A stretch of 61,486 bases of DNA, from assembly GCA_005116815.1 (NCBI GenBank), contig SWDR01000031.1, positions 127,231 through 188,716 of the forward strand, written 5' to 3'. Positions 47,463 through 56,560 of the stretch are shown piece after piece. Source of the DNA: Nitrospira sp. (lineage in GTDB: Bacteria > Nitrospirota > Nitrospiria > Nitrospirales > Nitrospiraceae). The notes under the pieces are model-generated. The model had not been told where the DNA came from. It was given only the letters and a program-made list of their open reading frames with translations, and searched no databases. Position 1 is the stretch's first letter. Every line of letters starts with the position of its first letter. Both the position numbers and the translations under genes were made by a program.

Positions 47463-48947
47463 CTACACCGATTGCAGATGCGTCCGCACTTCCTGCACGT
47501 AGGTTTTGAAGGGATCCGGCATGGGAAACGGCGCTTGCCCGCGTAATTGGAAGATCGACCAGTTGATCACATAGGATGGAGAAAATCGCTCTTCCGGTCT
47601 GGAATCTGCCAGTTCATCTGGCGGTCCACTGGCCAGCAAATGCCGAACGAGTTCGCCGCGCCCAAAGGCTCTCGTATTGCGTGGTGGATGGTCCATGGCC
47701 AAGGCAATCGCCTTGTCGGTGGTGAGTCGCGGAACCCGGCCTTCCTCCATCAGCCCAAAGTACAGCCCCTTGCCTTGATGGAGATTGTGATATTCGAGAT
47801 CGAGACTCTTCAGGGCCGGATCCGCCCAGGTCAGCTGCTCCGCCTCGCGAAAAGTTTCGAGCAGCCAAAGCTTCGAGGCCCAATCGACCCGGCCGACCAA
47901 CTTCTGGTAATCCCCGCGAAGATCCTGCAGGACCGATTCCCATTGATCGAGCACCCAATCCGTTTCCGCATCCTGCCCACGGTAGTGCATTTGCGCCGCG
48001 GCGAGAAAGGCTTCCTGTATGTCGATGGCGGAAATCGACTTCCCCGATTGCAGCCGCACGATCCATTGCCGATCTTGATCCTGTGACAGCTCCTGCATGG
48101 TCTCTACCGGCTCATGGAGCTCCAGATCGAGCGGCGCATGACCCTCTTCGATCAGTTGAAGTACCAGCCCTGTCGTGCCCAACTTCAAGGCCGTCGCCAC
48201 CTCCGCCATATTGGAATCGCCGAGGAGGAGATGAATACGACGATATTGATTCGGGTCTGCCAGCGGTTCATCTCTCGTATTCACGATCGCACGATTCTGC
48301 TGCACCCATTCGAAGAAATCGTTCACGATGTAATCGGCGCGCTGAGAAATCTGAAACGGCATGGCCGGCTGCTGCCCATGGCGTTGGTTCGCTCCCCGCG
48401 GCACGATGAGACGGTCCATCTGAATCCAGGCATCCTGGGGACCGGCAGTCCCGACGCGCCCGGCTCCCGTAAAGATCTGCCTGGTGACCAGGAAGGTCAC
48501 CAGCGGCCCAAGGCCACGCCTGGTAAAGGGGAACCGCCTCGACACGAGATAGTTCTCGTGCGACCCGAAGGTCGCATCGGTTTCATGGTCCACATTGTTT
48601 TTGATCAACGACACCTGATCGGCCAGACCGAGGTCTTCCACGGCAGCCTGCAGTAACTGATCGCCGGCGCGATCGGCAGCCACCACATCGCCGAGCGACT
48701 CACATTCCGGCGAGGCCCATTCCAGATGTCCCATGTCGAGGTACATGCGCCCGGCGTTGGTGAGAAACCCTCCGTTACCGGGTGGTTCATCGTGCCCACG
48801 ATGATGCAAATCCAGCACTCCACGCCGTTGGACGTGAAACAGATGGTCTCGAATCTTGTGGGCAAACCAGGTCGGCGTGTGATCGGGCTGCTCTTGGTTC
48901 ACCAAGAGTCCATATTCGGTTTCAAGTCCGAATATACGGTTCAACAT
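47463..48947 (-). CDS. pafA: Pup/UBact ligase PafA
   Basis: A 494-aa member of the PafA/Dop carboxylate-amine ligase family. PafA activates the Pup C-terminal Glu with ATP and joins it to target lysines. The opening FGLETEYGLL, the catalytic Asp region NAGRMYLDMGHLEWASPEC, FGSHENYLVSRR, QISQRADYI, NTRDEPLADPNQYRRIH and LKLGTTGLVL are present. The N-terminal region lacks the Dop-loop seen in the other paralogue. The HENYL box alone would not separate it from Dop; the missing loop and its position after prcA favour PafA. It starts 1 bp after prcA. Confidence 0.85.
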   Translation of the reverse strand: MLNRIFGLETEYGLLVNQEQPDHTPTWFAHKIRDHLFHVQRRGVLDLHHRGHDEPPGNGGFLTNAGRMYLDMGHLEWASPECESLGDVVAADRAGDQLLQAAVEDLGLADQVSLIKNNVDHETDATFGSHENYLVSRRFPFTRRGLGPLVTFLVTRQIFTGAGRVGTAGPQDAWIQMDRLIVPRGANQRHGQQPAMPFQISQRADYIVNDFFEWVQQNRAIVNTRDEPLADPNQYRRIHLLLGDSNMAEVATALKLGTTGLVLQLIEEGHAPLDLELHEPVETMQELSQDQDRQWIVRLQSGKSISAIDIQEAFLAAAQMHYRGQDAETDWVLDQWESVLQDLRGDYQKLVGRVDWASKLWLLETFREAEQLTWADPALKSLDLEYHNLHQGKGLYFGLMEEGRVPRLTTDKAIALAMDHPPRNTRAFGRGELVRHLLASGPPDELADSRPEERFSPSYVINWSIFQLRGQAPFPMPDPFKTYVQEVRTHLQSV

Positions 48948-48948
48948 C

Positions 48949-49779
48949 TCAGTTCGCCACGACGGATTGAAGCGACTTCGGGAGGAGCGGTGCCAGATCG
49001 GATGGCTTCAGCGACCGATACTTGGACGTCCCAAGAGCCTGGCGCTCAAGAACGGCACATTCAAGGGTCCGTCCTCCGGCAATACCACGCACATGTGCCA
49101 TCAGCACCTCGGCACTGGGGACTGGAGCGGTCACTAAGCCAGCTTTGCCTGCAGATGGGTCGGACTCAGCCTGTTGATCCGTCTCTTCCTGTTGATGCGC
49201 GAGGGATCCGATGGCCCAGGCACGCAATGCCAGATCCAATGCCTGCTCCAGCGACAGAGTCGCAGGCGTCTGCTCCTTGAGATAGGCCGTCATCTTCGTC
49301 TGGGCAGCCGGGGTGGCAGCTAAGACCGCGCAACCAGCCAATTCCTCGAACGTACCGTCATAGTTGATCGTCAGGAGCGCGTCCTTCTCCGGCTTTACCC
49401 CCAACTCGGCGACAAGAATACGCACGATGAACGGCGCCTTGTACACTTCTTCAAACGCCTGTTTAATGACAGGGGCGATGCCGTATTTCACCAGTCTCGA
49501 TCCCGTCACATCGGACGGCGAACGGTTAAATCCTTCGACATGCGCCATTTCCAGCAAGCTGAAGCGGAGCTTTTCCAAATCCGTGGGATGCCCCATTCCG
49601 CCCAATGCCAATCGGTCGTAGATCTCATAGAGCTTCGGTGTGCCTTTGCTCACCGTCGTCAGGAGAATGCCTCCATCATAGGCCAGCGCCACAACCGGGC
49701 TCCCCTGCTTGAACTGTTCATCGAGATACTGGCGTCGATTCCCGACGGCTTCGACCCAGCGATAGGGCTCTTCATACAT
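48949..49779 (-). CDS. prcA: Proteasome alpha subunit
   Basis: A 276-aa 20S proteasome alpha-type subunit. It forms the outer, gating rings of the core particle. Features are EPYRWVEAVGNRRQYLDEQF, SPVVALAYDGGILLTT, LYEIYDRLALGGMGHPTDL and the DVTGSRLVKYG segment of alpha subunits. The C-terminal part is longer and Gln/Glu-rich (HQQEETDQQAES). The ATG at 49779 has AGGTGG 6 bases upstream and is preferred to the frame start at 49800. It overlaps the prcB stop by 8 bp. The protein looks intact. Confidence 0.9.
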   Translation of the reverse strand: MYEEPYRWVEAVGNRRQYLDEQFKQGSPVVALAYDGGILLTTVSKGTPKLYEIYDRLALGGMGHPTDLEKLRFSLLEMAHVEGFNRSPSDVTGSRLVKYGIAPVIKQAFEEVYKAPFIVRILVAELGVKPEKDALLTINYDGTFEELAGCAVLAATPAAQTKMTAYLKEQTPATLSLEQALDLALRAWAIGSLAHQQEETDQQAESDPSAGKAGLVTAPVPSAEVLMAHVRGIAGGRTLECAVLERQALGTSKYRSLKPSDLAPLLPKSLQSVVAN

Positions 49780-50344
49780 AACGCACCACCTGTGATTCAT
49801 AGAGGGGTTTCAAGGTCGCGTCCGGCACCGTCTGCACGCCGGCCCCGGTGATCAACTTAATCACAGGGTAGAGACTCGCCTCCCGATTGACACCGCCGGT
49901 CGCCGAGTCGAACTCTGCCGCGCTCGTGAGCAAGCGCAAGGCCTGCACCATCGCCTGCTCTTCAGGGAGTCGGTTGAGGGGCTGATCGCCCCAGGTATTC
50001 AGGTAGTGCAAAATGCCTCGGATCGTCGGAGAACCGGATCCGGAAACGGCATATTCGACTCCTTCGAACTCCGCGCCGAGGATATCGTAGAAATAGATCT
50101 TGGCCGAGCCCTGCTCCAGATCGTAGCCGGCAAATACCGGAACCACCGCGCCGGTCCCGGCCAAGGCAGCCGGCACGTTATCCTTTAAGAGCTTGGAGAT
50201 CGCACGCAGCTTGCCGTCGAAACTCAATTCCTGCAGCTGCGTTCTCCGGTAATATTTGAAGGAATGTTCCAGGACCCGCACCATTTCATAGGCGGTCGCA
50301 GGGACTCCGGCAATCGCCATCACACTGTGCCGGTCGATCTCCAA
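49772..50344 (-). pseudogene. prcB: Proteasome beta subunit, 5'-truncated (catalytic Thr region missing)
   Basis: A 190-codon frame matching PrcB from the region after strand S2 onward: EIDRHSVMAIAGVPATAYEMV, LSFDGKLRAISKLLKDN, VPVFAGYDLEQGSAKIYFYD, AVSGSGSPTIRGIL and DSATGGVNREASLYP. Upstream in frame only AVSADKV remains before a stop at 50364-50366. The propeptide, the N-terminal catalytic Thr, and the usual GDRRAT segment are absent. The only start is a TTG without ribosome site, inside the pup gene. Such a subunit could not be proteolytic. The frame otherwise has no lesion, so the loss is recent or an assembly artefact. Confidence 0.82.
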
Positions 50345-50532
50345 GACCTTGTCTGCCGATACCGCTCAGCCTGCTTCGGATCGACCTTGCGCATACGCTT
50401 GAGCAAATTGTCTTTGTCCGGCGACCCGGTCTCCGGCCGTTTCGGCCCGCCACCCTCTTCGGAGGGACTCGGCGCCTTCGGCATCGGGCTGCCCGGCCCT
50501 TCACGACGTTCCGGCATTGAGCTGTAATTCAT
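50320..50532 (-). CDS. pup: Pup/UBact ubiquitin-like modifier, C-terminus replaced
   Basis: A 70-aa Pro/Gly/Glu-rich, probably disordered protein with a helical Pup-like core (DKDNLLKRMRKVDPKQAERY), as in the Gram-negative Pup homologue UBact. It starts with an ATG overlapping the dop stop by 4 bp, with GGAG 9 bases upstream. The family should end shortly after this helix in Gly-Glu or Gly-Gln, which Dop and PafA use. Here the frame instead runs after RYRQ into out-of-frame prcB sequence, ending TRSWRSTGTV. The conjugation end is therefore absent, and the tag is predicted non-functional as read. Confidence 0.82.
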   Translation of the reverse strand: MNYSSMPERREGPGSPMPKAPSPSEEGGGPKRPETGSPDKDNLLKRMRKVDPKQAERYRQTRSWRSTGTV

Positions 50533-52055
50533 GATCGGGACTCCATTTCTCTATTCCATGCGTTCAACGCATCCATCGGGGACACCGCCTGCTCGAAGAT
50601 CTGCGCGCAAGCCTGCACTGCCTCTGGCTCGAAGAGGTCGCCCATTTCCAATGTCCGCGGAAGCAAGCCCCCGCTGAACTGAATCCGCTCCCACTGCATC
50701 GATTTGATCTGATCCGGGAACCGTCTGATACAGAGGCCTCGAATCCCTCCTCTGGTATCGATCGGGCCAGCGACCAAGGCCGATTCCACGTCCTGTTCCG
50801 ACGTCATCCGCCAAACCTTCCCCTCTGCCTCAAGCCCGAGAAAGAGCCCGCGCTCAGGATTTATATTATGGTACTCCAAATCCAAACTCGCCAGCCAGGG
50901 ATCGTCCCATCCAATCCGCTCTTCCTGCATAAAGGTTTCCAAGAGCCAGAGTTTGGTCACCCAATCAAGCTTCCCTACCAATTGCCGGCGATCGCCTGCA
51001 AGGAGTCGGAGCGTGTCGGCCCATTCGGACAGGACCCAATCGGTCTCTGCATCGGCACCGGCCAAATGCTTCTCCGCCGCGAGATAATACTGCTCTTGAA
51101 TCTCGAGGCCCGTGATGGTGCGGCCATTTCGCTGACGCACCGTCGCCTTGAGGTTCAGATCGCGAGACAACTGCTTGACTGCGGTGACCGGATGTTCCAA
51201 TTCAAGCGCCGGCGCTGCATTGTGCGCGATCAACTCCAGCGCCAATTGTGTCGTCCCGACTTTCAGCGCCGTGCTGTACTCGCACATATTGGCATCGCCA
51301 ATGATGAGGTGAAGCCGCCGATATTTCTCCCGCACCGCATGCGGTTCGTCCCTCGTATTCAGAATCGGCCGGTTGTGCATCGTATCGACGCTCAGATCCG
51401 TCTCCATGAAGTCGGCCCGCTGAGACAACTGGTACTGGCCCGGCACGAACCCGCTCTCTTGACCTTCCACACCAACCTTGCCCGCCCCGGCAATGACCTG
51501 CCGGCTCACCAGAAACGGCAACATCCCTGCAGTCAGTGAGGGAAAGGGAATCGCGCGTGAGACAAGATAGTTGTCATGGCAGCCATAACTATGTCCGTGA
51601 AAATCCGTGTTGTTTTTATAGAGCTGCACGGGGGACCCGCCAAGCACCTGATTGCGCCGCTCCGCCGCCCGCTGGGCAATCCGCTCCCCCGCACGGTCGT
51701 GGGCAAGGAGCGTTCTCACCGTTCGGCATTCAGGCGTGGAATATTCCGGATGTGTATGGTCGTTGTAGAAGCGGGCCCCATTCGGGAGCACCAGATCGCT
51801 CTTCATCTCATGAAACGAAAAAGGCCGATGGGCATCGACCTTGGCGAACTCGTCTTCTTCTTTATCCTGCTGCAGCCCAAGGACCCGAAACCCCCGCGCA
51901 TCCTCGTGCGGATCTTCGCCGCCATAATCCCAGCGCCGCTCGAACGAGGCTGTCAGATGGGCCCGGACCAGTTCCATCGACTCCACCACCGGATCGACTG
52001 CGTCCTGATCTTCCCTGGTAATCCCGTATTCTGTTTCGATCCCAAATAACCGCAT
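50529..52055 (-). CDS. dop: Pup/UBact deamidase-depupylase Dop
   Basis: A 508-aa PafA/Dop-family enzyme. Dop deamidates a C-terminal Gln of Pup and removes Pup from proteins. It has FGIETEYGIT, a Dop-loop insertion after RWDYGGEDPHEDARGF, the nucleophile region NGARFYNDHTHPEYSTPEC, YGCHDNYLVSR, QLSQRADFM and NTRDEPHAVREKYRRLH. The Dop-loop separates it from PafA. It overlaps pup by 4 bp and lies 94 bp after arc. It looks intact. Confidence 0.9.
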   Translation of the reverse strand: MRLFGIETEYGITREDQDAVDPVVESMELVRAHLTASFERRWDYGGEDPHEDARGFRVLGLQQDKEEDEFAKVDAHRPFSFHEMKSDLVLPNGARFYNDHTHPEYSTPECRTVRTLLAHDRAGERIAQRAAERRNQVLGGSPVQLYKNNTDFHGHSYGCHDNYLVSRAIPFPSLTAGMLPFLVSRQVIAGAGKVGVEGQESGFVPGQYQLSQRADFMETDLSVDTMHNRPILNTRDEPHAVREKYRRLHLIIGDANMCEYSTALKVGTTQLALELIAHNAAPALELEHPVTAVKQLSRDLNLKATVRQRNGRTITGLEIQEQYYLAAEKHLAGADAETDWVLSEWADTLRLLAGDRRQLVGKLDWVTKLWLLETFMQEERIGWDDPWLASLDLEYHNINPERGLFLGLEAEGKVWRMTSEQDVESALVAGPIDTRGGIRGLCIRRFPDQIKSMQWERIQFSGGLLPRTLEMGDLFEPEAVQACAQIFEQAVSPMDALNAWNREMESRS

Positions 52056-52149
52056 AGCGCTTCCAGGCTTGTGGCATGAGGCTAGGGGCTAGAGGGGCGG
52101 ATGAGATATTCCTACTCCCTCGCCACTCGCCCAGGCCCCCTCGCCTCTC

Positions 52150-53907
52150 TTAAATAATCTGGTTGATCAGTCTCTCTTCGGACTGCCGCCCTCTCCGGAA
52201 CGAAGAGACGCCCACGACTTGCTCCGGATGGTGATCGAGGAGCTTCAGCCATTCTTCCGCCGCATCGTCAGGCGGCAACATCTCACCCTCCCGGAACTCT
52301 GCGTGCACAGCATTCACCAGATCGTCCAGCGTCATGCCCCCCTGGTCTGACCCGCCTGCCGCAATCACCCGCTCGATCGCCTGTTCTTTAGCCCGCTGAA
52401 CGATCGACGCCAGGATCGCCCCGCTGATCAGATCGCTCCGATAGAGGACCTTATTCTGCCCGCTTCGGAGCCTGATCGATAGCAGCCGATTCTCATCGTT
52501 GCGCGAGAACACCGCGGAGAGCGCATGCTCGACGAGGTCGGCAGAGGCCTTCTTACGGTCCCCGCCATGTTGATCGACCCATTGCCGATCCAGAGGCAGA
52601 TCATCAGTCAGGTACACGTTCAAAATCGCGCTAGCCGACTCACGATTCGGACGGCTCACCTTAATCTTGCGGTCGATACGCCCAGGCCGCAGCACGGCCG
52701 GATCGATGAGATCCGGGCGGTTCGATGCCAGAATGATCACCACATCGTGGAGAGACTCGATCCCGTCCATCTCAGAACAGAACATCGGCACCAGGGTGCT
52801 GGAAATATTGAATGAGCGAGACGCCCGTCGCGTGCCGAGCACCGATTCCGCCTCGTCGATGAAAATGAAGGGCAAGGCCCCTTCTTTCCTGCGGGCACGA
52901 GCCTGGGCAAAGAGATCGCGGACCATCCGCTCCGATTCCCCCAACCACATATTCAGAATCTCAGGCCCCTTGATGTGGAGGAAGGCCCCGCGAGTCACCG
53001 GCGGCTTGTCCCCCTTCGCACCGGCTGTCGCCTGGATCGACGCTCCCACCAGCTTCGAAAGACTGGCGGCCGCTGCCTGCCCGATCAAAGTCTTTCCGCA
53101 GCCTGGCGGGCCATACAATAAAAACCCCTTAGGTTGCGTAAACTTGAACCGCTGAAAGGTGTCCGCATGGAGCAGGGGATATTCGATGGCCTTTTTAATG
53201 GCCGCGATGGCTTCCGTTTGTCCGCCGATCTGCTCCCAGGTCACAGTGGGCACTTCGTCGAGGAGGTGAGACTTGGCTTTCCGATCCTCCATCTTTTCGA
53301 TCGCCACATGGAGGCTGGGATCGATGCGCACTTCATCGCCGGCCTTCAAATCCACACCGGCAAGGTCGCTCGACCGCTGAAGGATCAAGACCTGCCGCCC
53401 CATCTCATGCTCAAAACGAAGCCGCCCGTCCCCCAGGACTTCCGCCACTTTGAATACCGGCCCATTGCGGTCATACCCCAAGACTTTGATCACAGCATAG
53501 GCGTCATTGACCAGAATCTGAGCACCGATCTTCAATTCGGCAGCCTGCACCCGCGGATCGACCGACGCATAATACTCCGCGCCTCCCACCAGGATCCGCG
53601 CGAGGCCTTCACCCGGCACTTCGAGCAGGGTCCCGACACGATTGGCCGGTGCCGTCAGCTTGGCGATGACGTCGGCCACTTTTTTCAGCTCGACGTCCCG
53701 TTGCTGCTGCGCCGCTTGCCCAAGGATCATGGTATGGCGCAGTTTGTAGAGAATCTTCTGGCGGGGATCACTGTCGGGAAACAAAGCGAGACATTCTTCT
53801 AAAAGTTCAAGTGGATCGGATCCCACACCCTTCGCGGGACTCGCAACATCCTCTGTCTTCCCCGTGGGCTCCTGGTCCTGTGGCTTACTCGATCGGCGAT
53901 CGCTCAT
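52150..53907 (-). CDS. arc: Proteasomal AAA ATPase ARC/Mpa
   Basis: A 585-aa AAA unfoldase that feeds tagged proteins into the 20S core. Order: a short N-terminal helix region, OB-fold interdomain (about residues 90-205), AAA domain with Walker A GPPGCGKTLIGQ (about 265-276), Walker B FIFIDEAESVLGTRRASRS and sensor SNRPDLIDPAVLRPGRID, then a C-terminal helical part. The extreme C-terminus is RLINQII, without the GQYL docking motif of actinobacterial Mpa. The N-terminal coiled coil looks short. It opens the island, 74 bp after the HtrA gene. Confidence 0.92.
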   Translation of the reverse strand: MSDRRSSKPQDQEPTGKTEDVASPAKGVGSDPLELLEECLALFPDSDPRQKILYKLRHTMILGQAAQQQRDVELKKVADVIAKLTAPANRVGTLLEVPGEGLARILVGGAEYYASVDPRVQAAELKIGAQILVNDAYAVIKVLGYDRNGPVFKVAEVLGDGRLRFEHEMGRQVLILQRSSDLAGVDLKAGDEVRIDPSLHVAIEKMEDRKAKSHLLDEVPTVTWEQIGGQTEAIAAIKKAIEYPLLHADTFQRFKFTQPKGFLLYGPPGCGKTLIGQAAAASLSKLVGASIQATAGAKGDKPPVTRGAFLHIKGPEILNMWLGESERMVRDLFAQARARRKEGALPFIFIDEAESVLGTRRASRSFNISSTLVPMFCSEMDGIESLHDVVIILASNRPDLIDPAVLRPGRIDRKIKVSRPNRESASAILNVYLTDDLPLDRQWVDQHGGDRKKASADLVEHALSAVFSRNDENRLLSIRLRSGQNKVLYRSDLISGAILASIVQRAKEQAIERVIAAGGSDQGGMTLDDLVNAVHAEFREGEMLPPDDAAEEWLKLLDHHPEQVVGVSSFRRGRQSEERLINQII

Positions 53908-53981
53908 CAGTGGTCCTCCATACCGAACAGATTCATGATCCTAGCATAGCCGCCGTTCGGATTACCGCTTATCACTGCCGC

Positions 53982-55103
53982 TCAATTGACGGCTTGGAGG
54001 GTCACGGAAACACGTTCCCGATTGGTTCCCCGTAGGATTTCAACCGTCACCTGATCGTTGACTTTGTGCCGTTCCATGACATCCATCAGTTCGTCCAGGG
54101 TTCCAACAGGCTTGCCATCGACTGCCATGATGATGTCGCCCAATTCTACCCGTCCGGTAGCGGTTTCACGCGCCCCCTTCAGCCCCGCCAGCTCCGCGCC
54201 GCTCCCACGCGACACCTTCCCGATAATCAGCCCCTTGATGCCCCACCGCTTCGCCATCGCATCGGGAATGAGGGAGACCCCGAGCCCCGGGCGGATGAGC
54301 TTGCCATGTTTGATCAACTCCGGCACGATGCGATTGACCGTATCGACCGGCACCGCAAAGCCGATTCCCGCGAAGGCCCCGCTGGGGCTCATAATCTGGG
54401 TATTCACGCCGATCAACCGGCCGGCGCTATCGAGGAGCGGCCCGCCTGAGTTGCCAGGATTGATGGCGGCATCGGTCTGAATAACGCCTTCGATCGTCCG
54501 GTTCGACAAGGACTTGATCGTCCGACCCAGCGCACTCACGACACCGGTCGTGAGCGTATGGTCGAGACCGAACGGATTTCCGATCGCCAGGACTTTCTGT
54601 CCGACACGTACATCCTGCGATGTCCCGACCGTGAGGGGAGCCAGCGTCTCTTCCGATGCACGTATCTGCAACACCGCCACATCGTGATCGGGGTCGGCGC
54701 CAATGAGCGTGGCCTTATGCTCCGTCCGGTCTGCCAAGGTCACCGTGATCGAGTTCGCCCCGTAGACGACATGAAAATTGGTGACGATGTGCCCCTGCTT
54801 ATTCCAGACGAATCCCGTTCCGGAACCTTGTGGGGTTTCAAAAAGATTGAACGACCAGGGGTCTCGTTGAATCGCGGTGTTGGCGATGAAGACCACGGAT
54901 TTGGTCGCCCGCTCGAACACGGCCATGGTGGCCCGTTCATCCGCGCCCAACTCGGATGGCAAGGGGGTCACCACGCGCGGCTTGCCTTCAGGCCCGTCGT
55001 AGGACCCGCCCAGCGGCTTCCCCCACTCCGCCATCGACAGGGAAGGCCAGAGGCTGACGAGCAAGAGTCCCGTGATCACGACTCGTCCCCGCATCGCCAT
55101 CAT
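53982..55103 (-). CDS. HtrA/DegP-family serine protease with PDZ domain
   Basis: A 373-aa periplasmic protease with a signal peptide (ITGLLLVSLWPSLSMAEW). The trypsin-like triad is visible: His in IVTNFHVVYG, Asp in DPDHDVAVLQI, Ser in INPGNSGGPLLDS (about residue 210). One PDZ domain follows (GLIIGKVSRGSGAELAGLKG, DIIMAVDGKPV). It is the only visible PDZ, so it is DegS/HtrA-like. It overlaps UPF0047 by 4 bp and leads into the proteasome island, suggesting co-expression in protein quality control. Confidence 0.93.
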   Translation of the reverse strand: MMAMRGRVVITGLLLVSLWPSLSMAEWGKPLGGSYDGPEGKPRVVTPLPSELGADERATMAVFERATKSVVFIANTAIQRDPWSFNLFETPQGSGTGFVWNKQGHIVTNFHVVYGANSITVTLADRTEHKATLIGADPDHDVAVLQIRASEETLAPLTVGTSQDVRVGQKVLAIGNPFGLDHTLTTGVVSALGRTIKSLSNRTIEGVIQTDAAINPGNSGGPLLDSAGRLIGVNTQIMSPSGAFAGIGFAVPVDTVNRIVPELIKHGKLIRPGLGVSLIPDAMAKRWGIKGLIIGKVSRGSGAELAGLKGARETATGRVELGDIIMAVDGKPVGTLDELMDVMERHKVNDQVTVEILRGTNRERVSVTLQAVN

Positions 55104-55522
55104 TCACCCATGATCTGGATAATGAGTTCCCTGGTGCGAGGCTTGGTATCAAAATCGACGAGGACGATCTGTTGCCAGGTCCCCAGCAACATCGCTCCAT
55201 CCAGGAAGGGAATGGTAACCGACGGCCCCTGGAGCTGGCCGCGCAGATGACTGTGCCCGTTGTCCTCCCCGGCATTTCTCGTATTGTGCTGCCAGGCCGG
55301 ATCGGCCGGCACCGCCCGATCCCAGAATGCTTTCGTATCGGCCCTGATCCCCGGTTCATCTTCAATGATCATCACCGACGCAGTCGTGTGCTTCACAAAC
55401 ACCGTCACGATCCCGGCTAACAACTTCGTGCCGGCGAGGGCGTCGGCTACGGCTTTTGTCAGATTTTCGACCTGGCTGTTCCCCTGCATGGGAAGACGCA
55501 AGGAGACCGTTTTCACCGCCAT
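55100..55522 (-). CDS. UPF0047/YjbQ-family protein (possible thiamine-phosphate synthase activity)
   Basis: A 140-aa protein with the UPF0047 signature: VTVFVKHTTASVMIIEDEPG, WQHNTRNAGEDNGHSHLRGQ (His-rich, metal-binding) and GTWQQIVLVDFDTKPRTREL. Members of the family have been linked to weak thiamine-phosphate synthase activity; the biological role is unsettled. The ATG at 55522 is chosen for the GGAGG 7 bases upstream. It abuts the HD-domain gene and overlaps the HtrA gene by 4 bp. Confidence 0.9.
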   Translation of the reverse strand: MAVKTVSLRLPMQGNSQVENLTKAVADALAGTKLLAGIVTVFVKHTTASVMIIEDEPGIRADTKAFWDRAVPADPAWQHNTRNAGEDNGHSHLRGQLQGPSVTIPFLDGAMLLGTWQQIVLVDFDTKPRTRELIIQIMGE

Positions 55523-55523
55523 A

Positions 55524-56390
55524 TTATGCCTCCATCGCCCGGAGGGCTCGTCGCTCGCCACTCGTGAAGGCACAGCCGCGAGCCTCCTCCAGAATTGCAT
55601 CGAACTCGCCTTGCGCCGTCAATCGGCGTAACGCCTCCATCACCGCACTGCTTAAAATACCCTCCACCCGCAACGTCTCTAAATAGGCAAAGGCATCGAC
55701 CAACGTTTCCTTGTTCCGCACATAATAGTCCCTGCCGCGCCGCTGATTACTGTAGGCTTCAAATTGCTCGCAGGCGACGAGAATCTCCGCCAACTGCCGC
55801 ACCCAGGGTTTAGCCGCAGCTAGTTTCTCGGGGTAGTAATAATAGAGCATCACCTGCTGCATCCAAGGCGCCCACGTGACCCCCATCCGCTTGATGGCAG
55901 GCCGAACCGTCCGCAGCCGGCGGGCCAGCCGCCGCGCATAACCCAGCCGCATCTCGACCTGCTCCTTCGCCCAAGGCGTCATCGGAATGCCGTCGGCTTC
56001 AAGATCCTGTCCATAACAACGGAGAAAGGCCTCCGTCTCACGCCCGTACGCCGTATATTGGTGAACCGCTCTCCATTCTCGCGGTCTCGTCGGAATGCCC
56101 CGCTCCTTGGCCCAAGACCAGATCTTCCCGAAGAGTTGGCGATCGAGCCCGGCACGGCCCAGGTCATGTAACAGACAGGCAATCTGATACTGGCGGACCC
56201 GCTCAGGCCCATGGCCCAAGGCAGCAGCGACCGCGGCGCACATCCGCGCCGTTCGAATGGCATGCGGCCGATCGTATCCGCGAATGATCCGGCCAGGATG
56301 AAGCGGATGCGGGTAGTCGTAGAGCGCCATGAGCTGCGTAACAAGAGCACGGGGAACCAAGAGCGGAGCGCGTCGTGAAATGGATGTCAT
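55524..56390 (-). CDS. HD-domain phosphohydrolase-like protein
   Basis: A 288-aa protein with an HD domain: RPHAIRTARMCAAVA carries the first His, and LLHDLGRAGLDRQLFGK the His-Asp pair at about residues 74-75. The middle third is Arg-rich (RLGYARRLARRLRTVRPAIKR split as RLGYARRLARRL). HD proteins cleave phosphate esters or cyclic nucleotides; the substrate is unknown. It lies 1 bp upstream of the UPF0047 gene. Confidence 0.78.
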   Translation of the reverse strand: MTSISRRAPLLVPRALVTQLMALYDYPHPLHPGRIIRGYDRPHAIRTARMCAAVAAALGHGPERVRQYQIACLLHDLGRAGLDRQLFGKIWSWAKERGIPTRPREWRAVHQYTAYGRETEAFLRCYGQDLEADGIPMTPWAKEQVEMRLGYARRLARRLRTVRPAIKRMGVTWAPWMQQVMLYYYYPEKLAAAKPWVRQLAEILVACEQFEAYSNQRRGRDYYVRNKETLVDAFAYLETLRVEGILSSAVMEALRRLTAQGEFDAILEEARGCAFTSGERRALRAMEA

Positions 56391-56560
56391 GTGTGGTGAC
56401 GTGGAAGGGTTGTGCGCAACGGATACTTCCGCGAGGATAGCGTTCGTGGAAAGAGCCTGTCAAGGCGCGCAGGGCAACAAAGGCTCGCCCAACGCCGCGA
56501 TCTTTGTTATGCTCAGCCCAGGCACGCGCGCGTCACGTCGCGCAATCCGGGGAAGCAACC

